Positions 41,204-52,030 are shown, counted from the first letter of the stretch. The stretch is 64,000 nucleotides of DNA from Medakamo hakoo (GCA_026636295.1 CP089462.1:992001-1056000), one strand, 5' to 3'. Made by a program: numbers and translations. The notes: generated by a model not told the origin, from the sequence alone.

Positions 41204-42976
41204 CTACGCAGTCCCACCACCCTCCCCGCCTCCACCTCCACCGCCCTCCTCCCGCTCCTTTTTCCGCGCCGCCACCTGCGCCCGCAGCTTCTCCCGGATC
41301 CGCTTGACGTCGGGCGCGTCCATCGCGGCCTTGAACGCCGCCGCCGCCTCCGCCCGCGCCGCCGCAGCCCGAGCCCGGCGCCGCTCACGGAGGGCCGTCA
41401 CGGGAACGGCCGACAGGACGGCCGCGGCCGTGGACGCGGCCAGATTGTTGCCGCTGCAAAGGAAGGCGGCGCTCAGGGCGGCCAGGCGCGCGGCTTGGTA
41501 CGCCGCCTGCACGCCGCCCGCGTCGGCTTGGGCCCGGGCCAGGCGCGTGGTCAGGGCGATGGCCATGGCGGCCGCGGACGGTTTGGGCTGGGACGACGGC
41601 GCGGGTGAGGAGCCGCCGCCACCGCCCGCCCGCCGCCGGGCTTCCGCGACGGCGGACAGCATGGCGGGCCCCGCGCCCGCGCCCGCCTCGCCGTCGTCGC
41701 TGCCGCGCATGATCGCGGCCGCCTGGGCGCGCGGCGTGGGCTCGCCCACGGGCGCGCCGCGGACGACGCCGGCCAAGCCAAAGGCCGCGACAGCGGACGT
41801 GAGGAAGGCGACGACGCCCGCTTCCGCGGCGGCCGTCAGGCTGGCCGCGGACGCCGGCAGCGAGGACGCCGCCCAGGCGGTCGCAGCATCCACCGCGTCG
41901 GGGCCGGCTTCCACGATCCGATCGGCCGTCCACCGGCCCAGCGCCGTCAGCAGCACCGCCCGCGCGGCTTCGGTGCCGACGCGGCCCGCGGCCACGATCG
42001 CCAGGTCGACGGCCGCGGGCGGTCGCAGGCGCCCGGACCCGCCGCCGAGGACGCCCGCAAACGCGTGGAGCGCGGCTTTCAGGCGGAAGGCCGGGGCGGA
42101 CGCCTGGGCGTCGGGCCCGCCTGTTTCGCCCACGCCCGCGACGGACGGGTCGACGCCCACCAGGACGCCGCCGCGGGCGGCCATGGATTCCAGGGCGGCG
42201 GCCCGGCCGGCGGCGAGGGCTTTGAGCAGGGCCGCCCGTTCTTCGGGCTGGAGCACCGGAGGCGGGGGTGACGACGCAGCGGGTGGAGGGGAGGGCTCGT
42301 CGCCGCCGCCCCGTCGCGTCTCCTCCGCCGGCGCCATCCCGCTGCCCGCCCCGCCCGTCAGGGCCGACAGGTCTGAGACAGCCGCCAGCGACCGCGCCAA
42401 CGCCGCGTCGGACGGGCCGTCGCCGCCGTCCTTGGCTCCCTCATCCAGCTTGAGCTTGGGGGCAAAGTCGGGCAAAAGGATGGCGGCGTCCAAGGCGACG
42501 AGCGGGGCGGCGGCCGCCAGGGCCGCGCTCACAGCCTCCGGACTGACCTCCCACTTGAGTGGAATGCCGAGGGCGGCGGCGGCGATGAGGGACGCGGACC
42601 CGACCAAACCCGGCGAGACGAACAGCCGGGTGAGTGCCGCCGCGACGACAGGGCGGGTCGCGACGGCCAGGCGGGCGCGGTCCAGCGGGGATAGGGGGGG
42701 CGGAGGCGTGGCGTTCCGGGACGCACGGACTTGGGCACGGCGCCGTTCCAGGAGGGCGCGCAGCGCGGCCGGGTCCACGCCGGGCTCGTCCAGGTTTGGA
42801 GGCGACGACGGCCGCGCGCCGCTGTCGGCGGGCGCGTCGTCGCCGCTCACGGTCGGCGCTTCATCCTCGCCTTCCGCCGCTCGTGCCAGGGGCAGGGAGG
42901 TCCGGACTCGGCAGCTGTGTGTGGGCCGGGACGGCACCCTGGCCGCCGGGCGCAGCGGGCGCAGCGTCGACCGCAT
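41204..42976 (-). CDS. Putative plastid membrane protein of unknown function
   Basis: Single exon, 590 aa, family not recognised. The N-terminus (MRSTLRPLRPAARVPSRPTH) is Arg/Pro/Ser-rich with no acidic residue for 35 positions, like a chloroplast transit peptide. Two hydrophobic Ala/Leu/Val-rich zones stand out: residues about 115-170 (LVGSASLIAAAALGIPLKWE; APLVALDAAILLPDFAP) and about 370-405 (GVVAFLTSAVAAFGLAGVV). The C-terminus is a charged helix (MDAPDVKRIREKLRAQVAAR). The pattern recalls plastid CAAX-protease-like proteins, but no catalytic motif was seen. It lies 76 bp downstream of the 43053 gene on the same strand. Confidence 0.55.
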   Translation of the reverse strand: MRSTLRPLRPAARVPSRPTHSCRVRTSLPLARAAEGEDEAPTVSGDDAPADSGARPSSPPNLDEPGVDPAALRALLERRRAQVRASRNATPPPPLSPLDRARLAVATRPVVAAALTRLFVSPGLVGSASLIAAAALGIPLKWEVSPEAVSAALAAAAPLVALDAAILLPDFAPKLKLDEGAKDGGDGPSDAALARSLAAVSDLSALTGGAGSGMAPAEETRRGGGDEPSPPPAASSPPPPVLQPEERAALLKALAAGRAAALESMAARGGVLVGVDPSVAGVGETGGPDAQASAPAFRLKAALHAFAGVLGGGSGRLRPPAAVDLAIVAAGRVGTEAARAVLLTALGRWTADRIVEAGPDAVDAATAWAASSLPASAASLTAAAEAGVVAFLTSAVAAFGLAGVVRGAPVGEPTPRAQAAAIMRGSDDGEAGAGAGPAMLSAVAEARRRAGGGGGSSPAPSSQPKPSAAAMAIALTTRLARAQADAGGVQAAYQAARLAALSAAFLCSGNNLAASTAAAVLSAVPVTALRERRRARAAAARAEAAAAFKAAMDAPDVKRIREKLRAQVAARKKEREEGGGGGGGEGGGTA

Positions 42977-43052
42977 GTGTGTGCGTGTTCGGTGTATGTT
43001 GTGTCGCGCCCGCCTGACTCTCGACCCTTTCTTTCACGCACGCACACCGCCA

Positions 43053-45975
43053 CTACCCGACCACCGCCCGCAGCTGATCCACCGCCCTCCCAGCCCGCAC
43101 CAGCGCGTCCGCCGCCCCCTCGTCATCCACCAGCCCGCCCTGACCAGCCAGGCCGACCGCCTCCGCCAAAGCGGCCGCCGCGGCGTCCAGGCACGCGGCC
43201 AGCCGGCTCGGGGTCGGGCGCGGGCGCGGCCCCGCCGCGCCCGCCGCCGCGCTGACGCGTCCCAGCGCGTCCGCCACCGGCGCACACACGCCCGTCACCA
43301 GGGCCTGTGCGTCAGCGCCCGGCTCGCCCTCGCACCTGAACGCTTCCCGCTTCGTCACCGCGCCGACCAAGCGCGGAAACGGCGCGGCCGGCCCGTCGAG
43401 CGCCGGGTCCCACACGCGCGCCGGCACGGCATCCCGGAAATCCCCGGACGCGGGGCAGCGCGCGTGCGCGACCAGCGCTTCCACCGCGTCATGCCGGGCC
43501 GCCCAGTGCGGGCGGGAGAGGAGGGAGGAGAGCAGGGCGTGGACGCCTGGGGAACGCGCGGCGCCGGCTGCGGGGGCAAAAGCGGCCGCGGCGGCCGCGA
43601 CGTTGTCGTCGCCCGACGCCGCCACCCATGCGGTGAGGGCGGGCAAGAGCCGCCCGGCCGCGGGGCCGTCCCGGTCCGGGTCTAGACCGGCGGCCAAGAC
43701 GCGTAAACAAGGCGGCGCGTGCGGCGGCGGCGGGCGGGACGGGTCCAGCGGCAGCGCGGTGCCGGCCGCCTGGGCGGCCGCGCGCGCGGCGCCCGCCGGC
43801 AGGCCGCACCGCTCTTCGGCCGTCGCGGCGGCGAGCACGCTCGCCGCTGCCGCAGCTTGCTCTGCGTCATCACACCGCCCCAGCGCCGACATGGCCGCGG
43901 CCGACAGGGGACCGCCGACGGCCGACCAAAAGGCGGACGGGGTGGGCGAGGCGAGGCGGGCGGTCGTCGCAGCGGCGACCGCGGCCGCCGCCAGCTTGGC
44001 GTCGCGCACGCCTTTCCGGCCCGGGCCGGGCGGGGCGGCGGACAGGATGCCACCGACCAAGCGAGACGGGTCCGCGCCCGGTCCCGCCACTCGCGCCGCG
44101 CTCAGGGACAGGTGGTCGGCCAGCGCCGCCAGCGCGGCCGGGTCGGAGGCCCGGCGCCCGCACCCCAGCACGGCCGCGCCACGGGCGGCGGTGGCCAGGG
44201 CGGACGCGTGTTCCAGGGCGACGGTCGGTGCGCACACCAGGCCACGGGCCCAGGCGGTCGCCAGGACTTCGCGGGACGACGGGTGTGGGGAGGCCAGGGC
44301 CGCGTCGAACAGCCCCGCCTCGGCGGCGGCCCACGCCCCGCCGGCCGCGCCCGCGACCAGGGCGGCACTGACAGCGGCCGCGCCCGCGTCCGTGGCGCGG
44401 GCGCGGCCGCGGGCGTCGCACGCGACGGTGGACCCGGCGGATGCCGCGGCGGACGCCAAAGCCGGGAGCGCGACGGGCAAGAGGGCGGCCAGGGCGGGCG
44501 GCGGGAGGCGGGCGGCCACCTCCAGGCACGCCGCCGCCGCCGCCAGGCGGGCCGCGGGCGCTCCGGTGGTTGCAGCGGACGACGCGACAGCGGCCAGCGC
44601 CTCCGGCTTCAGGCCGGCCAGCCCGCCCAGTACGGCGGCTTCCGCCCGGCCGACGTCGCGGCAGACGGCCGCAGCTGAGGGCGGCGCGTCCACCGCCACC
44701 CCCTCCACCGCTGCCCGCGCGCCCGCGACCGCGCCCACGACCGCCCCGCTCACCCCAGCGCCCGGGTGCGCGCCCGCCACTTTGGCCAGCGTCTGCGCCC
44801 AGAACCGGGCTTCCGTGGACCGCGTGGCGGCGGCCGGGTCGGCCGCCCACGCGGCCGCCGCGCGCGCGGCGCGCGGCGCGAGGTCGGCCACCGCCCGGGC
44901 CGCGGCGGCGCGTGTGACGGCGGGGGGCACAGCGTCCGACGCGTCGTCGGCCGTCGAGGGGGCGGCCACCAGAATGCGGCCCAGCCCGCCCCAGGCCGCG
45001 TTGATGAGGGCGAAGGACCGCATCTCCGGCGGGGGGTCGGTCGCGGAGGCGGACGGCGGCCCGGCCCCGCCGCCACCGCCGCTGCCCGCCGCGTCCGCGG
45101 CCGCGTTGCCCAGCGCGGCCAGGCCGTCGCACAGCGGGCCCAAGTCCGGGGCGGACGCGGCGGCCGCCGCGCCACCAACAGCGCCGACGACGGCGGCCAC
45201 CAACCCCTTCACCGCCACCCCGCGCAGCGGGCCGGCCACGCCGTCCACAAAGGCGCGGCCGCCCAGGGCGGCGTGCAGTCCCGTCGAAAAACAGGCGCGC
45301 CGGACGGCGCGCACGATGGGCGGGCCGGAGGCGAGGAGGGCGGGCGTGGCGGTCGTGAGGGCGGGCGGTGTGGCCGCGCCGAGCGCGGCGAGGGACGCCG
45401 CCAGCGTGCGCACGGCCGCGGTCGCGGCTTCCGCTAGCGTTGTGGCATCTGCATTGGTGTCCACGCCAGCGCACCGGTCCAGTAAGGCGGCGGCAGCGGT
45501 GGCAGCGCCGACAGCGGCGGGCAGCTCGTCTGGGGCGAGCGGCAAGGGGGCGGCCGAGGTCGAGGGTGGTGGTGCCGCCGCCTCGACACCGGCGGCACCG
45601 GGAATCGGTAAGACCTCGCAAGCCGCGGTCATGAGGGCGCGTACGACTGCAGCCGACGCCGGGTCGGTGAGCACAGCTGCCGCCAGGGCGTGCGTGGCGG
45701 ACTGGGGGGTGGAGGTTGAAGGTGTGTGTGTTGTTCGTGACGGGCCGCGCATTTCGTGTGTGTGAGACGCTGTCCGCCCGCCGCCGCCACCCCCTCCCTC
45801 GTCCCGACTCGCAACCTCAACTCACCGTTGCCTCTGCCAAGAACGCGGCCCGCAGCTCGGCTCGCTCCGCGGGCGCCCAGGAGACCAGGCGTTTGGCCGC
45901 GGTCAGCGCGGCGTCGTCGGTGTTGTCCGGCAGACAAGAGCCGGTGCCGGCGGCGCCGCTGTCCATGGCCACCAT
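43053..45975 (-). CDS. 932-residue helical-repeat protein of unknown function
   Basis: Exons 45975-45826 (50 codons) and 45701-43053, phase 0, donor GTGAGT; 932 aa. The protein is Ala-rich helical (HEAT/ARM-like) throughout. The first exon gives LVSWAPAERAELRAAFLAEA. The most conserved-looking part is C-terminal: LLSSLLSRPHWAARHDAVEA, GDFRDAVPARVWDP and FPRLVGAVTKREAF. This end loosely recalls the FIGNL1-interacting recombination regulator FIRRM/FLIP, but importin-beta relatives and other HEAT proteins remain possible. Start is the first of two close in-frame ATGs (45975, 45966). Divergent with the HD-domain gene. Confidence 0.55.
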
Positions 45976-46315
45976 GCCTGTTGTCGTGGCCGGGTGTGCC
46001 TGTGGTGTGGGTGGGGAGGGAGTTGTGATGGGGGTGTGAGGGCGGTGGTGAGGGCGCGTCGGAAAGCAAAAGGAGCGCATGCGGTGTTCCGACAAAAAAA
46101 GGAAAGCCGGCGCCGACCGCACGCCCACGCGGTTTGACCCTCACCTCGGACCGTCGCAGTGGGCCAGGCGGATCGTTCTCCATGCCCTGTGGGAGTGTGG
46201 CTCGTGCGGGGGCGGGCGAGCACGCGCAGCGGGCGGCCGACAGCCCTGTCTGTCGAGGTCCGACACCAAACGCACGAGTGCGCCAGACGTGAGCCTTCTC
46301 CTTTCGGCGCGGCCG
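45976..46315. promoter_or_regulatory. Divergent promoter region, helical-repeat gene / HD nucleotidase
   Basis: 340 bp between the two ATGs; an A7 run near 46094 is the only notable sequence. No element was recognised. Confidence 0.4.
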
Positions 46316-47340
46316 ATGTCTGTCGCCCCGTCGTCCCGGCCGTGCCCACGCCTTCCATCCCTCCCAACGCCTCGCCGCCTCATCCGCACGCATTCTATGT
46401 CCGCCTCGCCGCCACCGCCGCCTGGCAGTGGTGGCCCCAGCGCAACCTCGCCGTCGCCGGCGCAAGCGCTCGATTTTTTCACGCTGCTCACCAACTTGAA
46501 GGTGTGAGGGTGCAGGGGGCGGTGGCGTCGATCCCTGCGGATTGTGCACAGCTGGGAGCATGCGGGACGTGGTGGTGGGCGCGATGACAAGACGTGGATG
46601 GAGCGGGCGCGGCCGTCTTTTCCCTCACCCGCTCGCGCTCGCGCCCTCCATCCCCTAGCCAACACCCACTCAAAACCTTCCCCCGCCCCCGCCCCGCCCC
46701 GTCCCCTCGCAACCCCGCCCAGACCACAAAACGCACGGGCTGGGTGCGCCGGGGCGTGCCACACCCCGAATCCATCGCCGACCACATGTACCGCATGGCG
46801 GTCATGGCCCTGGTGGCGGGCACGGCGACAAACGCGGACGAGCCTGGTCGGCCGAGCGGTGGGCACGCAGGCCCCGTCGACGTGTCCAAGTGCGTGCTGC
46901 TGGCCCTGGCGCACGACGTGGCGGAGGCCATTGTCGGCGACATCGCGCCCGGGGACGGCGTGTCCAAAGAAGACAAGGCCGCGCGGGAGGCGGCCGCGAT
47001 GGAAAGCATCAGGACAATGCTGGGCGGCGGGGCCGTGGGTGAGACGCTGTGCGCCCTGTTTGCCGAGTATGAAGCGGGCGAGACGCGCGAAGCGGTGCTG
47101 GTGAAAGACCTGGACAAAGTGGAGATGGTGGTGCAAGCGGCCGAGTATGAACGCGCGGCCGTGGTTGAGAGCGGTGGCGGTGGCCGTGGTGGTGGTGGGA
47201 ACGGCGGCGGCGGCGGCAGCACCAGCGGTGGGCGCCCGCTGGACCTGTCGGAATTCTTCGACAGCGTGCGCGGGCGGTTGAACACGCCGCTGGCTGCGTC
47301 CTGGGCGGCGGAGGCGGAGTCGAGGAGGCCGGGCGCGTGA
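46316..47340 (+). CDS. HDDC2: HD-domain 5'-deoxynucleotidase (HDDC2/YGK1 type)
   Basis: Metal-dependent 5'-deoxyribonucleotidase that turns dNMPs into nucleosides. Exons 46316-46501 and 46723-47340, phase 0, donor GTGTGA; 267 aa. HD-domain ligands are visible: His in SIADHMYRMAVMALV, the His-Asp pair in LLALAHDVAEAIVGDIAP and the later Asp in KDLDKVEMVVQAAEY. The family signature RTGWVRRGVPHPES follows the intron. The first 27 residues (MSVAPSSRPCPRLPSLPTPR) look like an organelle presequence; an in-frame ATG at 46397 would give a shorter cytosolic form. A Gly-rich insertion sits near residue 210. A GA repeat begins at the stop codon. Confidence 0.9.
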
Positions 47341-47360
47341 GAGAGAGAGAGAGAGAGAGC
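47339..47360 (+). repeat. (GA)n microsatellite beginning at a stop codon
   Basis: The TGA stop of the HD-domain gene runs straight into GAGAGA, about ten dinucleotides. Confidence 0.9.
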
Positions 47361-47487
47361 GAGGGCGAGAGAGAGGGATGGGATGGAAAAAGTTTTTCAC
47401 CTAGGTTCTTTTCACACACGGCCGCCCGGTCCTGTGCCCGTCCAGCTCCGCTACGCCGCGCGCCCTCCACTCCCTCCCTGCCCTCCC

Positions 47488-49212
47488 TCACGCCACGACA
47501 AAAATGAAAAACAGGGCAAAGGCCAGCAGCACGCCCAGGCATTTCAGGACCAGCCACCGGTTGGAGGAGATGGTCGCCAGGTGGCGCAGCAGTTGGGCTT
47601 GGGCGCCGTCCACGTGGCCCAGAGCCTCGGACACGTGCTCGTCGATGCGGAGGGCGACCTCGCCCTGGTCCGCGACGAGGGACGCCAGCTGCTGGAAGAT
47701 GCCGCCCAGCTCCGTGATGGTGGACTCGACCTGGGCCAGCGCGCCCGCGCGCGCGGTCAGGTACGCGTCGGGCACGTGCTGCTGCTGGACCATCATCAGG
47801 GCCTGTTGCTGGGCCTGCTGGTGTTGCAGGGAGCCGGGCGGCGGCGGCAGGAATGGGTGGCTGCTGGTCGTGTGGGCGGGTGGGAGGGGGGGGGGTGCGT
47901 GAAGGCGGGCGTGGGAAGCGCGTGGGAAGACCGCCGGCGGCGGCGGGCCCACCGTCCGAAGGCAGACGCACCTCCCGTCCCCGCCAAACCCGCGGCGCTG
48001 GCGCAGCGGTTGCTGCTGGGATGGAACGCACGTTTCGGAGGCGGAGGCGGAGGCGGAGGAGGGCGGGACAGCGCCCGCCGCCGCGCCCGGCTGGGCCCGG
48101 CCGGCAAAGAGGGGGGCACGGGCCGCGCCGCCGGCGGCGGCCGTGCCCGTGCCTGGCGCGGCCCCACCGAACAGGGGCCGGGCGGTGGACGTCGCCGCCC
48201 CAGGCGCGGCGGGGCCGTGGCCGCGGTGCGTCAGCACGCTGGGCGACGTGCTGCCGACGGGTGGGGAGGCGGCCGGCGCGGGTGGTGGTGCGGCGGGCGC
48301 AGTGGCCGCGCCTGGCCGCACGCCGCCACCACCTCCGGGCGCGGCCGAAAACAGCTCCCGCCGCCCCGCGTGCGCGGCCAGCGCCGCCTGCCGCGCGCCC
48401 AGCACGTCCCGGAACTCGGACGCCGCGTCTTTTAGGCGGCCGCGCAAGGAATCGACGACGGCCTTGGAGTGGGCGGCGGCGTGGGCGGAGGAGCCGGGTG
48501 GCGCGCCCGCCCCACCACCGTGTCCAGCCAAGGCCTGCAGCTCCGCCAGGGCCGCGTTCAAAGAATGGATGTCCCGCTTGACGCGCGCAGACAGTTCGGC
48601 CACCTCCGCGGCCGGGTCGTCGAACGTGGCGGTGCGCCGGGCGAGGGCGGCGAGCGAGGCCAGCCGGCCCGAGGTGGAGTGGATCCCGGCACCGATCGCG
48701 GCCGCGCGGCGGGCGAACTCCGACTGGCCGGCCGCCGCGGAGCCGGCGGAGGCCAGGGTTGCGGGCGCGGAAGGCGGAGGAGCGGTGGACGGCGTGGACG
48801 AGGAGGCGGGTGGCGCGCCGTTGGCGGGCGCGGACGTCGAGGCCTGGTGGAGAGCGGCGAGGAGGGTGGACAGGCGGGGTTGAGGGGTGGTGCTGTGGGC
48901 GCGCGATTGCGTCGTTCCGTGCGCCTTTTGCAGACACCGCACGGGGCGAGGCTCGCTCCCTGTTAGCCTGCCCTCGCTTGCGGTGTGGCACGTCGGCCGT
49001 GCTGGACTCGGTCCGCCAGACGGGACGACCCTCCGCCCCCCTCCCATCCCTGTCCGCTCGTCCATTTTCTTTTGAGCAGGCCATCGGTGAAAAACAAAAC
49101 ACCGCACACACACCTGCGCCGCCCGGGCCGCCCGCTCCACGGCCGCCTTGAAGTCGGCCGTGCGGTCCAGGGTGGCCGCGCTGTACGCCGCGGCGGCCGT
49201 GGTGGGAGGCAT
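47488..49212 (-). CDS. STX5: Golgi Qa-SNARE syntaxin-5 (SYP31/SED5)
   Basis: Drives ER-to-Golgi and intra-Golgi membrane fusion. Exons 49212-49114, 48843-47972 and 47863-47488 (phases 0 and 2); 448 aa. The N-terminus has LDRTADFKAAVERAARAAQ, equivalent to the SYP3/STX5 start. The Habc region is clear (EFARRAAAIGAGIHSTSGRL; VKRDIHSLNAALAELQAL; RLKDAASEFRDVLGARQ). The SNARE helix VESTITELGGIFQQLASLV carries the zero-layer Gln and runs into RIDEHVSEALGHVDGAQAQL, then SSNRWLVLKCLGVLLAFALF, the C-terminal membrane anchor. A Pro/Gly/Ala-rich linker makes it longer than the plant norm (about 340). Exon 3 has a NAGNAG acceptor. Confidence 0.93.
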   Translation of the reverse strand: MPPTTAAAAYSAATLDRTADFKAAVERAARAAQVCVRCFVFHRWPAQKKMDERTGMGGGRRVVPSGGPSPARPTCHTASEGRLTGSEPRPVRCLQKAHGTTQSRAHSTTPQPRLSTLLAALHQASTSAPANGAPPASSSTPSTAPPPSAPATLASAGSAAAGQSEFARRAAAIGAGIHSTSGRLASLAALARRTATFDDPAAEVAELSARVKRDIHSLNAALAELQALAGHGGGAGAPPGSSAHAAAHSKAVVDSLRGRLKDAASEFRDVLGARQAALAAHAGRRELFSAAPGGGGGVRPGAATAPAAPPPAPAASPPVGSTSPSVLTHRGHGPAAPGAATSTARPLFGGAAPGTGTAAAGGAARAPLFAGRAQPGAAAGAVPPSSASASASETCVPSQQQPLRQRRGFGGDGRCVCLRTVGPPPPAVFPRASHARLHAPPPLPPAHTTSSHPFLPPPPGSLQHQQAQQQALMMVQQQHVPDAYLTARAGALAQVESTITELGGIFQQLASLVADQGEVALRIDEHVSEALGHVDGAQAQLLRHLATISSNRWLVLKCLGVLLAFALFFIFVVA

Positions 49213-49358
49213 GTCTGGAGCGAGTCCGCCTTTTTTGTCTTTCTTCTCGTTTGTCTGGCGCGGCCGCTGCGCTTTGCGCCGCGAAACACAGGTCTAAACG
49301 AGCGCGGCCCGTTTTTTCTTTCGGGCGCGCGCTCGACCCATCACCCTCCCCCGCCCGC

Positions 49359-49792
49359 ATGCCCCGCCTGCCCGGCGCGGCGGACGACCCGCCTCTGACT
49401 CGAGCCCAGGTGGAGGAAGCATTCCGCCTAGCGGCACGGTGCGTTGCGTGTGCATGCACATTTCGTCGTGGCCCGCGCGCGCTTGCTCGTCCCAACCTTT
49501 GCCTGTCCCCCCCCCCTCACCCATTTTTTCGTCTACACACACGCGCAGGCTCGTCGCGCCCGACCGCCGCGTGCGCCGGATGTCCAGCGCGTCCACGGCC
49601 GATCGCGCTTTTTCGGTGGTGGTGCCGGACACGGCCGGGCCGGGCGAGGGCGGTGGTGGTGGTGGTGGTGGTGGGCTGCGACCACAGCCTCCAGCGCGCG
49701 TGAGGGCAGCCGGGTGCGGCTGCCGCCTGTGGCCGCCGCGGGCGTGGTGGTGCTGTTGGACTGGGGCGCCGCCGACAGGCGGGGATGCGTGA
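49359..49792 (+). CDS. Hypothetical small protein upstream of DDX41
   Basis: Tentative model with exons 49359-49438 and 49549-49792, phase 2, donor GTGCGT; 107 aa. The first part is credible protein (LTRAQVEEAFRLAARLVAPD; RRVRRMSSASTADRAFSVVV). After a Gly run encoded by GGT repeats, the frame gives an odd Cys/Trp-rich tail, while another frame gives the more natural RVRLPPVAAAGVVVLLDWGA. A short unseen intron within the GGT run, or a model error, would explain this. No family is recognised. It is divergent from STX5 with only 146 bp between starts. Confidence 0.35.
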
Positions 49793-49914
49793 GTAGAGAG
49801 TGAGAGAAAAGTGTAGGTGTCCTCTAGTCCGGGACGGCGCAAAGAGACGAGCGAGGGTTGGTCACTGTGTGCACTCCATCCATTCTGCTTGTGTGTGTTT
49901 TCGTCCCGCACCAA

Positions 49915-52030
49915 ATGGACCCACCCGGCCCGGGGCCCGGCTCCACTGCCGGCAACAAGCGCCGGTACGGCCGGCGCGAGGCCGAGGAGGACGAAGAACC
50001 CAACCTGTGGGCGGCGGCAGCCGCGGAAGTCGGCGGCGACGACGACGGCGACGCCAATGCGCCGGGCGCTCCCGCCGCCGAAACCTACATCCCCGTGAAG
50101 CAGCGGCGGGCGATGGAGGCGGCGGCCCGGGCGTCCCGCTTGGCTGGGGGTGGAGGTCAGGCGGCGGCGGTCGTGGCGCCCGCGGCCGCGCCCGTCGCAC
50201 CCGCTGCGCCGCGCCCAGCCGCGCCGCCACCACCCGCACCACCGCCGCAGCAAAAAGAGTCGCTCCTCGTCGCGGCCGCCAAGGCGCGCAAGGACGCGCC
50301 GGCCGAGACCGCGACCGAACGCATCCTGCGCGAAGAGCAGGAGATGCTGAAGGCGGTGACGGCGCGGGCCGCGCTGAAATCGGTCAAGGAACTGGCGACG
50401 GTGGGTTGAGAGTGTTTTTTTCTTCCACCCATCCACCCATCCCATCCCATCCATCCCTCTCGACCCGCACATTCTCTCACGCCCCGTCTCCCTCCCTCCC
50501 TCCCTCCCACTCCACGCGCAGGGCGTCGAGTTTGCCCCACTGCCGCCCTCCGGCTGGAAGCCGCCCGCCCGGCTACGTGCCTCGGCCAAAAAAGCCGAGG
50601 CCCTGCGCGCGGCCAACCGCATCACCGTCGACGGCGAGGACGCGCCGCCGCCCGTGCCGACGTTCGCCGACGCCAAGCTCCCCCCCGGCATCCTGGCGCA
50701 CCTGGCGTCCAAGGGCATCACCAAGCCCTCGCCCATCCAGATGCAGGGCCTGCCCGTCGCGCTGTCGGGGCGGGACCTGATCGGCATCGCGTCCACGGGG
50801 TCGGGCAAGACGCTCGCGTTCGGGCTGCCCCTGCTCATGGCCGCCGCCCAGGAAGAAGTCCGCTTCCCGCTGGCGGGCGGGGAGGGGCCCGTCGGCCTGG
50901 TGATTGCGCCGTCCCGCGAGCTGGCCCGCCAGACGCACCAGGTCCTCGAAGAGTTTGCGCGCGCCATGGCCGGCGGCGGCGGGGGCGGCGGCGGCGGCGG
51001 CCCGGCCTTCGCCTGGCCGCTGCTGCGGTGCATGCTCTGCACGGGCGGCGTGGATTCGCGGTCACAAGCCGACGCGGTGCGGGCCGAGGGCGTCCACGCC
51101 ATCTCCGCGACGCCCGGCCGGCTCAAAGACCTGCTGACGCGGCGCCGGCTGAGCCTCGACTGCTGCCGGTACCTGTGCTTGGACGAGGCCGACCGCATGG
51201 TCGACCTCGGCTTTGAGGACGACGTGCGCGCGGTGCTGTCCTTCTTCAGGGCGGGGCGCCAGACCGTCATGTTTTCGGCGACCATGCCGCCCAAGATCGC
51301 GGCGTTTGCCGCGTCGGCCCTCCACAACCCCGTCACCGTGCACGTCGGGCGGGCGGGCGCCGCGTCCCTGGACGTCATCCAGGAGGTGGAGTACGTCAAA
51401 GCCGAGGCCCGCCTGCCCTACCTGCTGGACTGCCTGCAAAAGACGGCGCCGCCCGTCCTCATCTTTGCGGAGGGCCAGCGCGACGTGGACGACATCCTGG
51501 AATTCCTGCTCATCAAGGGCGTCGAAGCCGTCGCGACGCACGGCGGCAAGGACCAGGAAGAACGGTCGGCGGCGGTCGACGCGTTCAAGGCCGGCACCGC
51601 GGACGTGCTGGTCGCGACGGACGTGGCGTCCAAGGGCCTGGACTTCCCGGACGTCCGCCACGTCATCAACTTTGACATGCCGGCGGCCATTGAGGATTAC
51701 ACGCACCGCATCGGGCGGACGGGGCGCGGCGGCAAGACCGGCATTGCGACGACGTTCATCAACCGCACGTGCGGCGAAGCGATCCTGCTGGACTTGAAGC
51801 GGCTGTTGGAGGAGGCGAAGCAGCGTGTGCCGCCCTTCCTGGCGGGACTGGTCGACCCGGACGCGGAGTTGCAGGCGGCCGCCGAAGCGGCGGGCGTGAA
51901 AGGCTGTGCGTTCTGTGGTGGGCTGGGCCACCGCATCACGGCCTGCCCGAAACTGGATGCCCAGAATCGGGAGACGCAGCGCCGGCAAAAGGACTGGTTT
52001 GGCGCGGGCGGGTTTGGTGGGGAAATGTAG
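49915..52030 (+). CDS. DDX41: DEAD-box RNA helicase DDX41 (plant RH35/abstrakt)
   Basis: ATP-dependent RNA helicase of the spliceosomal C complex. Exons 49915-50400 and 50522-52030, phase 0, donor GTGGGT; 664 aa. The N-terminus has TYIPVKQRRAMEA, as in DDX41. Helicase motifs: Q-motif SPIQMQGLP, I ASTGSGKT, Ia PSRELARQT, Ib ATPGRLKDLL, II DEAD, III SATMP, IV VLIFAEGQ, V ATDVASKGLD, VI HRIGRTGRGG. The DDX41-specific stretch GRAGAASLDVIQEVEYVKAE is nearly unchanged. It ends in the CCHC knuckle CAFCGGLGHRITACP. A Gly-run insertion lies between motifs Ia and Ib. Start chosen because KRRYGRREAEEDEE and the following residues fit the family N-terminus. Confidence 0.96.

Noticed and set aside
43053-45975. 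Transportin-3/importin-13 assignment from the 932-residue length
   Set aside because: Length agrees but no TNPO3 motif could be matched in the N- or C-terminus.
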